Below are positions 25,759-34,039 of a stretch of DNA of 64,000 nt, one piece after another. A program made the position numbers and the translations under genes. Where the stretch lies: assembly GCF_900114355.1 (NCBI RefSeq), contig NZ_FOSS01000001.1:645386-709385 (forward strand), given 5' to 3'. Every line of letters begins with the position of its first letter. Within the stretch, counting starts at the first letter, position 1. Origin of the DNA: Lysobacter sp. cf310 (GTDB lineage: Bacteria; Pseudomonadota; Gammaproteobacteria; Xanthomonadales; Xanthomonadaceae). The notes beneath the pieces were generated by a model. The model saw only the letters and a list, made by a program, of their open reading frames with translations. It did not search any database and was not told the DNA's origin.

Positions 25759-26808
25759 TCATTGTGCGGAGGGCACGCCCGTATCGACTGTGCCGACGGC
25801 CGCCGCCGGCTCGTTCCAGATGCGCGTCCACATCGCCGGCAAGCGATCGGCAGCCTGCCACGGCCATTGCAGCTGCTGAGCGGATACCTCGCTCCAACCG
25901 TCGGTGTCGCGTCGGGCAACCACGAAGCGGAAGTTGTAGTCCGGCTCCAGCCCCATGCGCAGATCGCTGAGCACCAACTGGCCGTCGCGTTGCTCGGCCT
26001 TCATGAAGCCGTGGTTGAACCAGGCCAGACGCGCGACGGCCGGATACGCCGCGACCTGGCGATAGGCGTCCACGTCGGAGCGGTAGGCCTGGAAACGCAT
26101 GGGACCGCGATCCGCGTACAGCGAACGTTCGCCCTCCACATAGCCTTGCGGCGTCATCGCCACCACCCGCCACAGCAGGATGTTGAACGGCATCGGCACC
26201 GAGAAGCGCGGCGCATCGGCCAGGCCCATCGCCACCAATGCCGGTTGCGCGGCGCGCTCGGCGCGCTGCTTGGCCCATAGCGAACCGCCCAGGTACAGCG
26301 TGCTCAAGGCCAGGCCCAACAGCAGCGCCGGCTGCGCGCTGGCCTTCGCGCGCGCGAACCAGGCCCAGATGCAGGCCGCCAGCAGCCACACGGTGTAGAG
26401 CGGATCGATGATGAAGATGCTGGACCACATGACCGGCCGCACCGTCAACGGCCACAGCAACTGCGTGCCGTAAACGGTGAACGCGTCCAGTATGGGATGC
26501 GTGAGCAAGGCCGCCTGCATCGCCCAGAACCAACGCCGCGGCGATTGCGCCACGCGGCCGCCGCGCCGGCGGAACCAGGCCCACACGGCCCAGGCCACGA
26601 ACGGCAGCACCAACAGCGAATGGCTGAGGCTGCGGTGCCAGGTCATGCGCGCGACCGGATCGTCGGTGAGCAGGTTCACCGGTATCACGTCCAGGTCCGG
26701 CAAGGTGCCGAGGGCGGCGCCGGCCAGCAGGGCGGCGCGACGATGGCCGGCCGGGGCGATGGCGGCGCTGAGCGCGGCGCCGAGCACGATCTGAGTCAGG
26801 GAATCCAT
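25759..26808 (-). CDS. YdjM/LexA-regulated-type membrane metal-dependent hydrolase
   Basis: 349 residues. The N-terminal half is the PF04307 domain with motifs MDSLTQIVLGAALS, GTLPDLDVIP, WHRSLSHS and LLTHPILDAFTVYGTQLLWP; the Asp/His residues would hold a metal ion. Five or six membrane helices lie between residues 1 and ~190. The C-terminal half is soluble with no recognised domain. The family acts at the inner membrane; true substrates are not known. It is a single gene. Confidence 0.9.
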   Translation of the reverse strand: MDSLTQIVLGAALSAAIAPAGHRRAALLAGAALGTLPDLDVIPVNLLTDDPVARMTWHRSLSHSLLVLPFVAWAVWAWFRRRGGRVAQSPRRWFWAMQAALLTHPILDAFTVYGTQLLWPLTVRPVMWSSIFIIDPLYTVWLLAACIWAWFARAKASAQPALLLGLALSTLYLGGSLWAKQRAERAAQPALVAMGLADAPRFSVPMPFNILLWRVVAMTPQGYVEGERSLYADRGPMRFQAYRSDVDAYRQVAAYPAVARLAWFNHGFMKAEQRDGQLVLSDLRMGLEPDYNFRFVVARRDTDGWSEVSAQQLQWPWQAADRLPAMWTRIWNEPAAAVGTVDTGVPSAQ

Positions 26809-26916
26809 GCCCGCATGCTAGCGCGCACGGCGTTGCCGCCACGCGGGCGGCTGCGCCGCGTCGTACGCGTCGGTTCAGCGGCGGGCCGGCGCGCGCCGCG
26901 GCCGACCCGCATCGCG

Positions 26917-27306
26917 CTAGCGCTGGAACGGGCGGATCAAGCCGACCGGATTGCCCTCCGGGTCCTGGATCATCGCGAAGCTGTAGCCGTCGGCGTCGGC
27001 GGGCGCCATGTACTGACGCCCGCCGGCCGCGATCGCCGCGTCGATGGTGGCCTGCAGATCGTCGACCAACAGATAGAAGTTGTGCCCCGGTTCGAAGCCG
27101 GGCGTGCTCGGGTCGGCTTGGCCGATACCGCCCAGCAACGGCTGCATGCGTACCGGGAAATGCACGTAGGCGAAGCCGGCATCGCCGTCCTGGTAGCGCC
27201 AACCGAACACGCGACTGTAGAAGGCCCGCATCGCCGCCTGATCCCGGGCGATGATCTCGAACATCGCCACCGGATGCCGGTTCACGGACGCGTCGCTGTC
27301 GCTCAT
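26917..27306 (-). CDS. VOC (glyoxalase/bleomycin-resistance) family protein
   Basis: 129 residues forming one pair of beta-alpha-beta-beta-beta modules: VAMFEIIARDQAAMRAFYSRVFGW at the N-terminus and FAMIQDPEGNPVGLIRPF at the C-terminus. Metal ligands probably include Glu17 and Glu near DPEGN. The start codon overlaps the stop of the ferritin-like gene (ATGA), so it ends the six-gene array that begins with the BtuB-like receptor. VOC enzymes range from lyases to dioxygenases; no substrate is assignable. Confidence 0.85.
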   Translation of the reverse strand: MSDSDASVNRHPVAMFEIIARDQAAMRAFYSRVFGWRYQDGDAGFAYVHFPVRMQPLLGGIGQADPSTPGFEPGHNFYLLVDDLQATIDAAIAAGGRQYMAPADADGYSFAMIQDPEGNPVGLIRPFQR

Positions 27307-28355
27307 CCCATGCCTCCCTGGGTTTGCACGTACTCGTAGCTGGGGCCGACGGTGCGGCCGGTGCCGTCGTCTATATCGGTCTGCATCATCGCCACCGCCA
27401 GCACGCGCAGGTCGTACATCAGGCCGATCGCGCGGTTCAAGGATTGCGGCGTGCCGTTGAAGGCCTGGTGCAAGGCGTTGAGCAGGGCGCTGTAGTTGTA
27501 GGCGAACTGCTCGATGCGGCTGCGCGCCTGGGTGCCGGGCGCGAAGTCGGCGATCTTGCAGTTCGGCTTGAGCGGCCAGATCGCCGAGGGATCGAACTCG
27601 ATCGGCGCGCCGGCGTAGGCATAGCCCTCGGGCGTGGTGATGAGCTCGCGCCCGGCCACGATCGATCCGAACATGTAGTAGTGCGCGGGATCGCCGGGCG
27701 ACTGGAACGGCGTGACCGAACTGCCCTCGCCTTCGAGCTTGATGATCTCGATCGCGTGGCAGGCCGACTCCGGGCCCTCGATCGGGAACAGCTTGTCGGG
27801 CGGGAACCAGGCGCTGTCCACCACCTGCGGCGGCGCGCTGGTCTTGACGAAGATGCCCTGGCCGAGCTCACGGATGCGCTGCTGGATGGCGTCGTAGAAC
27901 TCGCCGATGGTGGCGTATTCGGGTTCGCCGCCGGCCTGGAGCATGCGTTGACGGATCGGGATCTCGTCCTCGGGCTGTTCGATCGCCATGAACACGTGCT
28001 TGACCAGGCCCATCGAGAAGGCCTCGATGCCGACCCGCAGGCCGTCGCCGATGTCCATCGGCAGCGGCCCGGGATACTTGGGCACGAAGTCGCGGGTGTT
28101 GATCTGCGGGCTGCCGCCGATCGCGATCAGGATGTTGGCGGCGATGCTCATATGCAGCATCTCCTGCACGATGATGCTGCGGATCATCGCGGCGATGCGG
28201 CGGTTGCTGCCCGGCCGCAGCGACAGCATCGCGGTCAGATAGGGTGGGATGGTGCTGTGCTCCAACTCGACCGCGCTCTGCAGGTACTGGTGCAGATCGA
28301 CCGCGGTTTCGGCGCTGCGAATGCCGCTGAGGATTTCCGGACGCAGGCGGATCAT
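27303..28355 (-). CDS. Ferritin-like domain protein, matches the C-terminal half of VioB/RebD
   Basis: 350 residues. A PF12902 ferritin-like domain starts at the N-terminus: helix 1 carries Glu32 with Tyr39 (VELEHSTIPPYLTAML), helix 2 has the metal motif E65xxH68 (IIVQEMLHMSIAANILIAIG), and the loop after it (GGSPQINTRDFVPKYPGPLP) matches VioB in position. VioB, RebD and StaD join two indole-pyruvate imines to make chromopyrrolic acid or its precursor, and the ferritin-like part is their C-terminal third. Here it is a separate protein, and the gene overlaps the end of the preceding gene by 4 bp (ATGA). The pair totals 1002 residues, close to a whole VioB. Confidence 0.85.
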   Translation of the reverse strand: MIRLRPEILSGIRSAETAVDLHQYLQSAVELEHSTIPPYLTAMLSLRPGSNRRIAAMIRSIIVQEMLHMSIAANILIAIGGSPQINTRDFVPKYPGPLPMDIGDGLRVGIEAFSMGLVKHVFMAIEQPEDEIPIRQRMLQAGGEPEYATIGEFYDAIQQRIRELGQGIFVKTSAPPQVVDSAWFPPDKLFPIEGPESACHAIEIIKLEGEGSSVTPFQSPGDPAHYYMFGSIVAGRELITTPEGYAYAGAPIEFDPSAIWPLKPNCKIADFAPGTQARSRIEQFAYNYSALLNALHQAFNGTPQSLNRAIGLMYDLRVLAVAMMQTDIDDGTGRTVGPSYEYVQTQGGMG

Positions 28356-30310
28356 GGCGTGTCTCCCGGTTCTTGGCCCTGCCCCGCCTTGCGGCGCGCC
28401 AGGTACTGCAGGACGAAGGCGGACTTGCCCGCGCTTTGCAGCGGCGCCAGATCGACCGCGGGGGGTTCTGGCGTGGCAGTCGCGGCGGTCGCGGTCACCG
28501 GCACCGTCGGCGCCAGCGGCGGCTTGCCCAACAGCGGCAATCCGTCGGGCCCGGGCGTGTCCAGCCAGCGCAGGATGGTGGCGCGGTCGCCGGCGCTGAG
28601 GTCGCGCGTGACCGGCATGTGGTTGGGATCGCGCCGCGGCAGCGAGAACGCCAGGCGCAGCGCCTTCAGCCGCGTGATCACCGAGTCGTAGCTGCGCAGA
28701 TCGACCACGTAGCGGCTCATGATCGGATAGAGATTGCCGTACTGGGTAAACAAGGGCTGGATGTCGTCGTACCAGGTCGGCGCCGCCGGCGGCTCGCTCT
28801 TGCTGTAGACCAGCACGCTCACGTAGTTGAGCGGATTGGAAACGTAGCCCGAAGGCTGCGCGGCGAGCTGATAGCCGATGCCGTAGAGCTGGCCGGCGAT
28901 GTAGCCGCGCGGCCGCCCGGGGCCGGCGTCGGACGCGCGCAATTCGACCTGGGCACGGCCGGCCGCGTCGGTGGTGGCGGTGGCGGCGTAGGCGATCGCG
29001 TCGGCGGGCGTACCGATATCGGGAATCGACGCATGCGGCCGCGTCGGCGGCGTCATCGTGTCGCCGCCGCCGGAGCCGCCCATGAAGCCCTCGGTGGCGC
29101 TGAGCGCGATGCCGGCGCCGGCCAGCGGCTGGCCGTAGCGGGTGGCGTAGAACTCCAGTCGATCGCGCTCGCCCGGATCGATGCGGAACACGAAGTCGTC
29201 GGCACGCAGGTACTGGCCGTCCAGCGACTCCTGCATCAGCACCTTGTAGAAGCCCGAGGGTTGCAGCGACAGCAGCAGCAAGGGGCAGGCCGGCAGGAAG
29301 CTCTGCGCGCGCGGGTTCGCGCTGAGGTCGAAATCGATCACGCCCGCGGTCTGCGCGTACCAGTCCGGCGTTTGATACGGCACTTCGCCGATCAGCGCGA
29401 CCGAGTTGACCGGAATGTCCGCGACCAGCTCGGCCAGCGGATTGAAGCTCAATACGCCGATCACCAGCGGGCCGAGATCCTCGAAGCCGCTGTCGGCACT
29501 CTTGATCGGCAGCGTGTTGCCCAGATCCAGGCTCAACGTACTCAGGTCGGACGCGACCTGGCCCTGGGCATCGTAGACGCCGTTCTTGGGCGCCAGCGGC
29601 GACTTCCCCGACGGCATCGCGATCATCTGCCGGCCGCGCACGAAATGCTTGGGCTCGCCGCGCAGATAGGGCCCGATGCTGCCGACCACGTGACCCATGG
29701 TGTAACGCGGGATGGTGGCGTCGCGGCCGTAGCCGTAGACGTTGAACGCGATCGACAGCAGCCCGTCCTCGGTCGCCTCACGCAACGCGCGCAGCAGCGG
29801 CGAGTCCAACGCCGCGTCCCAGGCGATGTCTTCCAGCACCGACTGGTAGTTCGCGGCCAGCTTCTGGTCCATGGGCACGCCGGCCTTCTGACGTTGCCAC
29901 AGATTGCAGAACGCGACCGGTTTGAACTCGCCCTGCAGCAGGGCCTTGCGCGTCGCGTCCAGCAGGCGCAGCTGCATGCCCCAGATCTGCGACACCATCT
30001 GCTGCTGCGGGTCCAGATCGACCAGTTTGCCGGGCGCACGCTGGTCGGCGTTCTCCAGCAGCATGCCGATCGCCGGATCGTCGCTGGCGCTGCGTAGGGC
30101 CTTGCCGGCGAGCGCGCCGCCGGTCACCGCGCAATCCAGGAAACGGAAGATGCCGGTGCCCTCGGGGTTCCAGCTGCCGTTCTGGTTGTATTGCTGGTAC
30201 TCGGGTACGAAGGAATCGTTCTGGAAGGTGCGGACGTCGTTGTTGATGGTCGAGACGTCGGCCTGGAACCAGCCGCTGAAATGCAAGCGCGGCGCGTCTA
30301 GGTAACTCAT
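28352..30310 (-). CDS. Protein matching the N-terminal part of VioB/RebD
   Basis: 652 residues. The opening MSYLDAPRLHFSGWFQADVS closely follows the VioB opening (LDFPRIHFRGW), and the region at ~525-585 (YGNLYPIMSRYVVDL, MPVTRDLSAGDRATILRWLD) matches the VioB linker just before its ferritin-like domain. That region also looks like a cytochrome-c-type domain without its CxxCH haem site. The middle (~100-500) is only loosely related. Signal peptide and membrane helices are absent. The next gene, overlapping by 4 bp, supplies the ferritin-like part. A role in making a coupled aromatic natural product is inference; no tryptophan oxidase gene is near. Confidence 0.75.
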   Translation of the reverse strand: MSYLDAPRLHFSGWFQADVSTINNDVRTFQNDSFVPEYQQYNQNGSWNPEGTGIFRFLDCAVTGGALAGKALRSASDDPAIGMLLENADQRAPGKLVDLDPQQQMVSQIWGMQLRLLDATRKALLQGEFKPVAFCNLWQRQKAGVPMDQKLAANYQSVLEDIAWDAALDSPLLRALREATEDGLLSIAFNVYGYGRDATIPRYTMGHVVGSIGPYLRGEPKHFVRGRQMIAMPSGKSPLAPKNGVYDAQGQVASDLSTLSLDLGNTLPIKSADSGFEDLGPLVIGVLSFNPLAELVADIPVNSVALIGEVPYQTPDWYAQTAGVIDFDLSANPRAQSFLPACPLLLLSLQPSGFYKVLMQESLDGQYLRADDFVFRIDPGERDRLEFYATRYGQPLAGAGIALSATEGFMGGSGGGDTMTPPTRPHASIPDIGTPADAIAYAATATTDAAGRAQVELRASDAGPGRPRGYIAGQLYGIGYQLAAQPSGYVSNPLNYVSVLVYSKSEPPAAPTWYDDIQPLFTQYGNLYPIMSRYVVDLRSYDSVITRLKALRLAFSLPRRDPNHMPVTRDLSAGDRATILRWLDTPGPDGLPLLGKPPLAPTVPVTATAATATPEPPAVDLAPLQSAGKSAFVLQYLARRKAGQGQEPGDTP

Positions 30311-30402
30311 CGGTCGTGCTCCTGGCTATCGCGGCGCCCATCCTGAGCGCCGCGTCCTTGCTGGGATTCGGGTTCGGATCAACCCGGCCGGTCCTGCGGC
30401 TG

Positions 30403-31395
30403 TTACTTCTTCTGGCCTGCTGGCTCCTTGTCCGGGCAATCGCCGTCGAACAGGCAGCACCACTCCGGCTCGACCGGACACATCTGCGCGACCTGGCCCC
30501 AGGTCTCGGCCGGATCCGGGCGCTCGGCGCGGAAGCTGGTGTAGTTCTGGCTCACGATCGGCGCGTTGGGCGGATCGGTGGGCGAGCCGGAGAAGAAGAA
30601 CGACTGCGGATGCCGGTAGCGCGGCGCGTTGGCGTCCATCGGATAGTCGGACGTCGGCTCGCGCCAGAACGCGTAGCCGAACAGGATCTTCTGCGGCCCG
30701 ACCTCGCGCGCGTAGGCCTGCACGGCACCGTTGAGATGGGTGCTGCGCTGGGCGTCGTAAGGCAGGTGCTTGATGAAGTCCAGGCGCGGCGGATGGTTCT
30801 TGGGCGAGAACTTGCAGCACTGCGGCGTGCCGGGCGGACGGTCGGCGTAGCGCAGGAAGTAGGCCTTGTTGCCCAGCGAGACGAAGGCGCAGGTGAAGTT
30901 GTTGGTCGAGGGAAAGATCGGCAGGCACTGTTTTTCGTAGTACTCCATCATCGCGCCTTCGCCGTCCTTGTCGGCGGGCACGTAGGTGGAGTCGTAGTAG
31001 GTGGCGCCGTAGGAGACCTGATAGTCGGCCGGCGTCAGACCCGCCGGCGGCGAGGTGTAGGGCGGCGGGTACTGGTCGTAGTTGGCGAACACCCGGTACA
31101 TGGTCCAGCCGCTGGTCCACCACTTCGGATACAGGGGATCGCTGGGCTCGCCCGGCTTGCGCGGATAGACGCAGCGCGAGGCGGGCACGCAGCCTTGGTC
31201 GTTGTGGACGCCGCCGGTGTAGTAGATGTGGCGCTCGGCCGGCGTCTGCTTCGCCTTCGCGGCCTCGACCCTGGGCCCGGACGCCATCGCCATGCCGGCC
31301 GTCAGCGACAGCGCGATCGCGATCCAGACCGCGGTGCGTCCTGCCGGCGGTGCTGTTGGGTGCTGGGACATTGCGCTTACCGAGATCCTGCTCAT
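30403..31395 (-). CDS. Unrecognised secreted Cys-containing protein
   Basis: 330 residues. GAGGAG 7 nt upstream supports the ATG at 31395. A signal peptide is present (AVWIAIALSLTAGMAMASG). The mature part is rich in Tyr, Pro and Trp, with paired cysteines (GCVPASRCV, QCLPIF, FTCAF, QCCKFS, MCPVEPEWCCLFDGDC) that suggest a disulfide-rich periplasmic or extracellular protein. No domain is recognised. The start overlaps the stop of the VTT gene (ATGA) and the VioB-like gene begins 92 bp after the end, so it sits in the same array. It could bind or modify the product of the array. Confidence 0.75.
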   Translation of the reverse strand: MSRISVSAMSQHPTAPPAGRTAVWIAIALSLTAGMAMASGPRVEAAKAKQTPAERHIYYTGGVHNDQGCVPASRCVYPRKPGEPSDPLYPKWWTSGWTMYRVFANYDQYPPPYTSPPAGLTPADYQVSYGATYYDSTYVPADKDGEGAMMEYYEKQCLPIFPSTNNFTCAFVSLGNKAYFLRYADRPPGTPQCCKFSPKNHPPRLDFIKHLPYDAQRSTHLNGAVQAYAREVGPQKILFGYAFWREPTSDYPMDANAPRYRHPQSFFFSGSPTDPPNAPIVSQNYTSFRAERPDPAETWGQVAQMCPVEPEWCCLFDGDCPDKEPAGQKK

Positions 31396-32114
31396 GGCGC
31401 CACTCCTCGATCGTGTTCACGGGATACAGCGGAGCCCGCGCCGGCCAGCAGCCGGCGCAGGAGGATGCGATGGATCAGCCACACCAGGGCCGGCAGGGCG
31501 AGCATGGTCGGCAGCATCGCGGCCGGATGCGGTTCGCTCAGGCCCAGCCAGGCGCTGGCGCCGTACAAGGCGCCGACCGCGCACGACGACAACGCGGCAT
31601 GTGCGAACGCGGCCAGCGGCGGCACCCGCCACACGCCCGCCAGCAAGGCGCTGAGCTCGGCCAGCACCGGCAGCGGCCGTGCGGCGACGATCCACCACAA
31701 GGCCTGGCGCTGCGCCGACGCGCGCGCGCGATCCCACAAGGCCGCGCCGATCCAGCGGCGCAGGCGCGCTTCGGGCAGCAGCCGCCCCAAGACGTACCCC
31801 AGCGCGAACGCGAGCAGACAGCCGGTCGCCACCGCGAGCCCGCCCCACAGCGGCCCCAGCCCCCAGCACAGCAGCATGCCGATCACGCTGCTCGGCACCG
31901 GCAGCGCGACGTCGGCCACCAGCAGCGCGATACCCAACGCCGCCAGCCACAGGCGCGCGTCCTGCGCGGACAGCCAGGCCGGCGCGGCGCGATCGAAGGC
32001 CTCGCCCCACAGCGCGAACGGCACCAGCACGCAGGCCAGCAACAAAATCGCGAACAGGCCCAGGCGCCACCACGCCGAACGTTCCGCATAGGCGGCGGGC
32101 CCGCGGCGGCTCAT
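31392..32114 (-). CDS. VTT-domain (DedA/TVP38-type) membrane protein
   Basis: 240 residues with about five membrane segments (GLFAILLLACVLVPFALWG, LAALGIALLVADVALPVPSS, LAVATGCLLAFALGYVLGRLL, and two more by residue ~215). LPVPSSVIGMLLCWGLGPLWG is the re-entrant loop with the Pro and Gly pattern of VTT proteins, and VAARPLPVLAELSALLAGV is the second half. DedA-like proteins flip or move lipids or act in envelope homeostasis. Both ends overlap neighbours by ATGA: the BtuB-like receptor upstream and the secreted protein downstream. Confidence 0.85.
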   Translation of the reverse strand: MSRRGPAAYAERSAWWRLGLFAILLLACVLVPFALWGEAFDRAAPAWLSAQDARLWLAALGIALLVADVALPVPSSVIGMLLCWGLGPLWGGLAVATGCLLAFALGYVLGRLLPEARLRRWIGAALWDRARASAQRQALWWIVAARPLPVLAELSALLAGVWRVPPLAAFAHAALSSCAVGALYGASAWLGLSEPHPAAMLPTMLALPALVWLIHRILLRRLLAGAGSAVSREHDRGVAP

Positions 32115-34039
32115 TGCAGCGACCAACGCAGGGCCAGACGCAGTCTGCGCCCCGGCGATCGCGTGCCGATGGCTTCCTCGCCGCGCGCATCGGCGAGGTT
32201 GTCGATCGCCAACAGCAGCTGCGCCGGCCCCCATTGCTGGCGCAGGCTGAGATCCAGCGTGGTCGTCGCGTCCAGACGGCGCTCGCCGGTGGGGATGGAA
32301 GAGTCGTCGCGGCGGCCGAGGTGACGCAGCGCCAGCGACAGCTCGCGGCGCTCGCCCAGCGGCAGGGCCAGGGAGGCGCTGAACTGCGCGCGCGGACGGT
32401 AGCGCAGCCGGGTTTCGCCGCCGGCGCCATCGCCGGCCTGCACGTGCATCCAGCTGCCTTCGAACTGCAGCCGCCAGTCGTTGGCGTAACGCCGCCCGAG
32501 GCGCCACTCCAGGCCGCGCGTCTCGATGCGCGCGCGGTTCACCAACTGCGGCGGCGGTCCGGCATCGAAATCGATCAGATCGCGATAGCGCGCGTCGAAC
32601 AGGGTCAAGCGCAGCCCCCAGCGCGCGTCAGCCGAGCTCGCGTAATAGAGCTCGCGGTGCAGCGCGCGTTCGGGCTTGAGCGCGGGGTTGCCGACCAGCG
32701 GATGGGCCAGCGCATAGAAGCTGGGCAACTTGGACGAACGCGCGACCGACAGCCCCCACTCGCCGCGCTCGCCGGCCAGCGCGCGCTGCAGCGACAGCAT
32801 CGGATGGCTGGCGGCGTCGCCTCGGTCGGGATGCTCGTAGCGCAGCCCGCCCTGCGCGGTCCAGGGCCCGGCCTGCCACCGCGCTTCGGCGAAGGCGCTG
32901 GCGGTGCTGCGACGCAGGGCGAAGCCCGCCGGCAGCACGAAGCCGCCGAAGTCGATCAGGCTGTCGAGATCGCCCCGCTCGCGCTGGTACTGCGCGCCCA
33001 CGGTGAACATCAGCTGGTCGCCGCCCAGCAGCAGCCAGTGCAGCTGCGCTTCGTCGCGGCGATAGTCGCCGAGGCTGCGCATCGCCGGCAGGCCGAAGGG
33101 ATCGCGCAGGCCCGGCGCGACCCCGGGCGTGTCTTCCTCGCCGTCGCGCGTCAACGTCGCCAGTTGCGCTTCGATCGCGCCGCCGTGGCGCAGCCGGTAT
33201 TCGCCGCGCAAGGACAGCTGGCGGCTGCGGCTGTGGCGGCGATCCAACGCGCGGATCACCGCGTAAGCGTCGCCGCCGCTGTCGTCGGGAAAACCGAGAT
33301 TGCGACTGTCGCTGTAACGCGCGGCCGCGTGCAGGCGGGTGCGTTCGCCCAGCGCGCCGTCCCAGCCCAGGTTGGCGGCGCGCACGCGATTGCGCGCGCC
33401 GGCATCGCCGCTTTCCTCGCGCTGGGTGGCGCTGGCGCGCAAGCCGGCGCCCGACCACGATGCCTGCGCCGCGCGCAGACCGTCACCGCCGATGCTGGTG
33501 CCGAGCGCGGCGCCGGACGCGGCGCGGCGGGTGAAGATATGGATCAGCCCCGCGATCGCCTCGGCGTTGACCACGCTGGCGTTGCCGCGAACGATCTCGA
33601 TGCGCTCGATGTCGTCGCTGGACAGGGTGTTGAGATCGACCGCGCTGCCGCGCGAGGACAAGGGATCGTTCTGGCGCACGTGATCGATCAGGACCACCAC
33701 GTGGCTGGGATCGGCGCCGCGCAGATACAGCGCGCCGAAGCCGCCGCTGCCCGCGCCGCGATCGATCACCACGCCGGCCTGGCGCGCCAGGATGTCGGCC
33801 GCGCTCAGGCCCTGCAGCGCGTCCAGATCGGCGCGCTCCAGCACCGTCACGTGCTGGCTCGCGGCCGCGGCGGTGACCGGCAAAGCGCTGGCGCTGACGC
33901 GTTCTCGGTCCAGGGTATGGATGTCGTCGGCCGCTTGCGCCGCGCGCAGCGGCGACGCGGCCAGCAGCAGCGCGATCGCCAGCCATGGGCGTGCGCCATA
34001 CGCAACAGGCATCAAGGCATCCGGATCCTTCCGAACCAT
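32111..34039 (-). CDS. TonB-dependent receptor, BtuB-like
   Basis: 642 residues from the ATG at 34039; an in-frame ATG at 34012 is an alternative start and either leaves an intact signal peptide (ARPWLAIALLLAASPLRAAQA). The plug domain includes ADILARQAGVVIDRGAGSGG, LYLRGADPSHVVVLIDHVRQ and IEIVRGNASVVNAEAIAG, similar in length and pattern to BtuB-type receptors, and the barrel ends with LALRWSLQ. At ~640 residues it is a small receptor of the BtuB/cobalamin class. A long structured leader precedes it. It heads the six-gene array; substrate is inferred, cobalamin or another chelate. Confidence 0.8.
   Translation of the reverse strand: MVRKDPDALMPVAYGARPWLAIALLLAASPLRAAQAADDIHTLDRERVSASALPVTAAAASQHVTVLERADLDALQGLSAADILARQAGVVIDRGAGSGGFGALYLRGADPSHVVVLIDHVRQNDPLSSRGSAVDLNTLSSDDIERIEIVRGNASVVNAEAIAGLIHIFTRRAASGAALGTSIGGDGLRAAQASWSGAGLRASATQREESGDAGARNRVRAANLGWDGALGERTRLHAAARYSDSRNLGFPDDSGGDAYAVIRALDRRHSRSRQLSLRGEYRLRHGGAIEAQLATLTRDGEEDTPGVAPGLRDPFGLPAMRSLGDYRRDEAQLHWLLLGGDQLMFTVGAQYQRERGDLDSLIDFGGFVLPAGFALRRSTASAFAEARWQAGPWTAQGGLRYEHPDRGDAASHPMLSLQRALAGERGEWGLSVARSSKLPSFYALAHPLVGNPALKPERALHRELYYASSADARWGLRLTLFDARYRDLIDFDAGPPPQLVNRARIETRGLEWRLGRRYANDWRLQFEGSWMHVQAGDGAGGETRLRYRPRAQFSASLALPLGERRELSLALRHLGRRDDSSIPTGERRLDATTTLDLSLRQQWGPAQLLLAIDNLADARGEEAIGTRSPGRRLRLALRWSLQ

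Noticed and set aside
26917-34039. A complete violacein or indolocarbazole gene cluster
   Set aside because: VioA/RebO, VioC-E, glycosyltransferase and P450 genes are absent. Only the VioB-like pair is supported.
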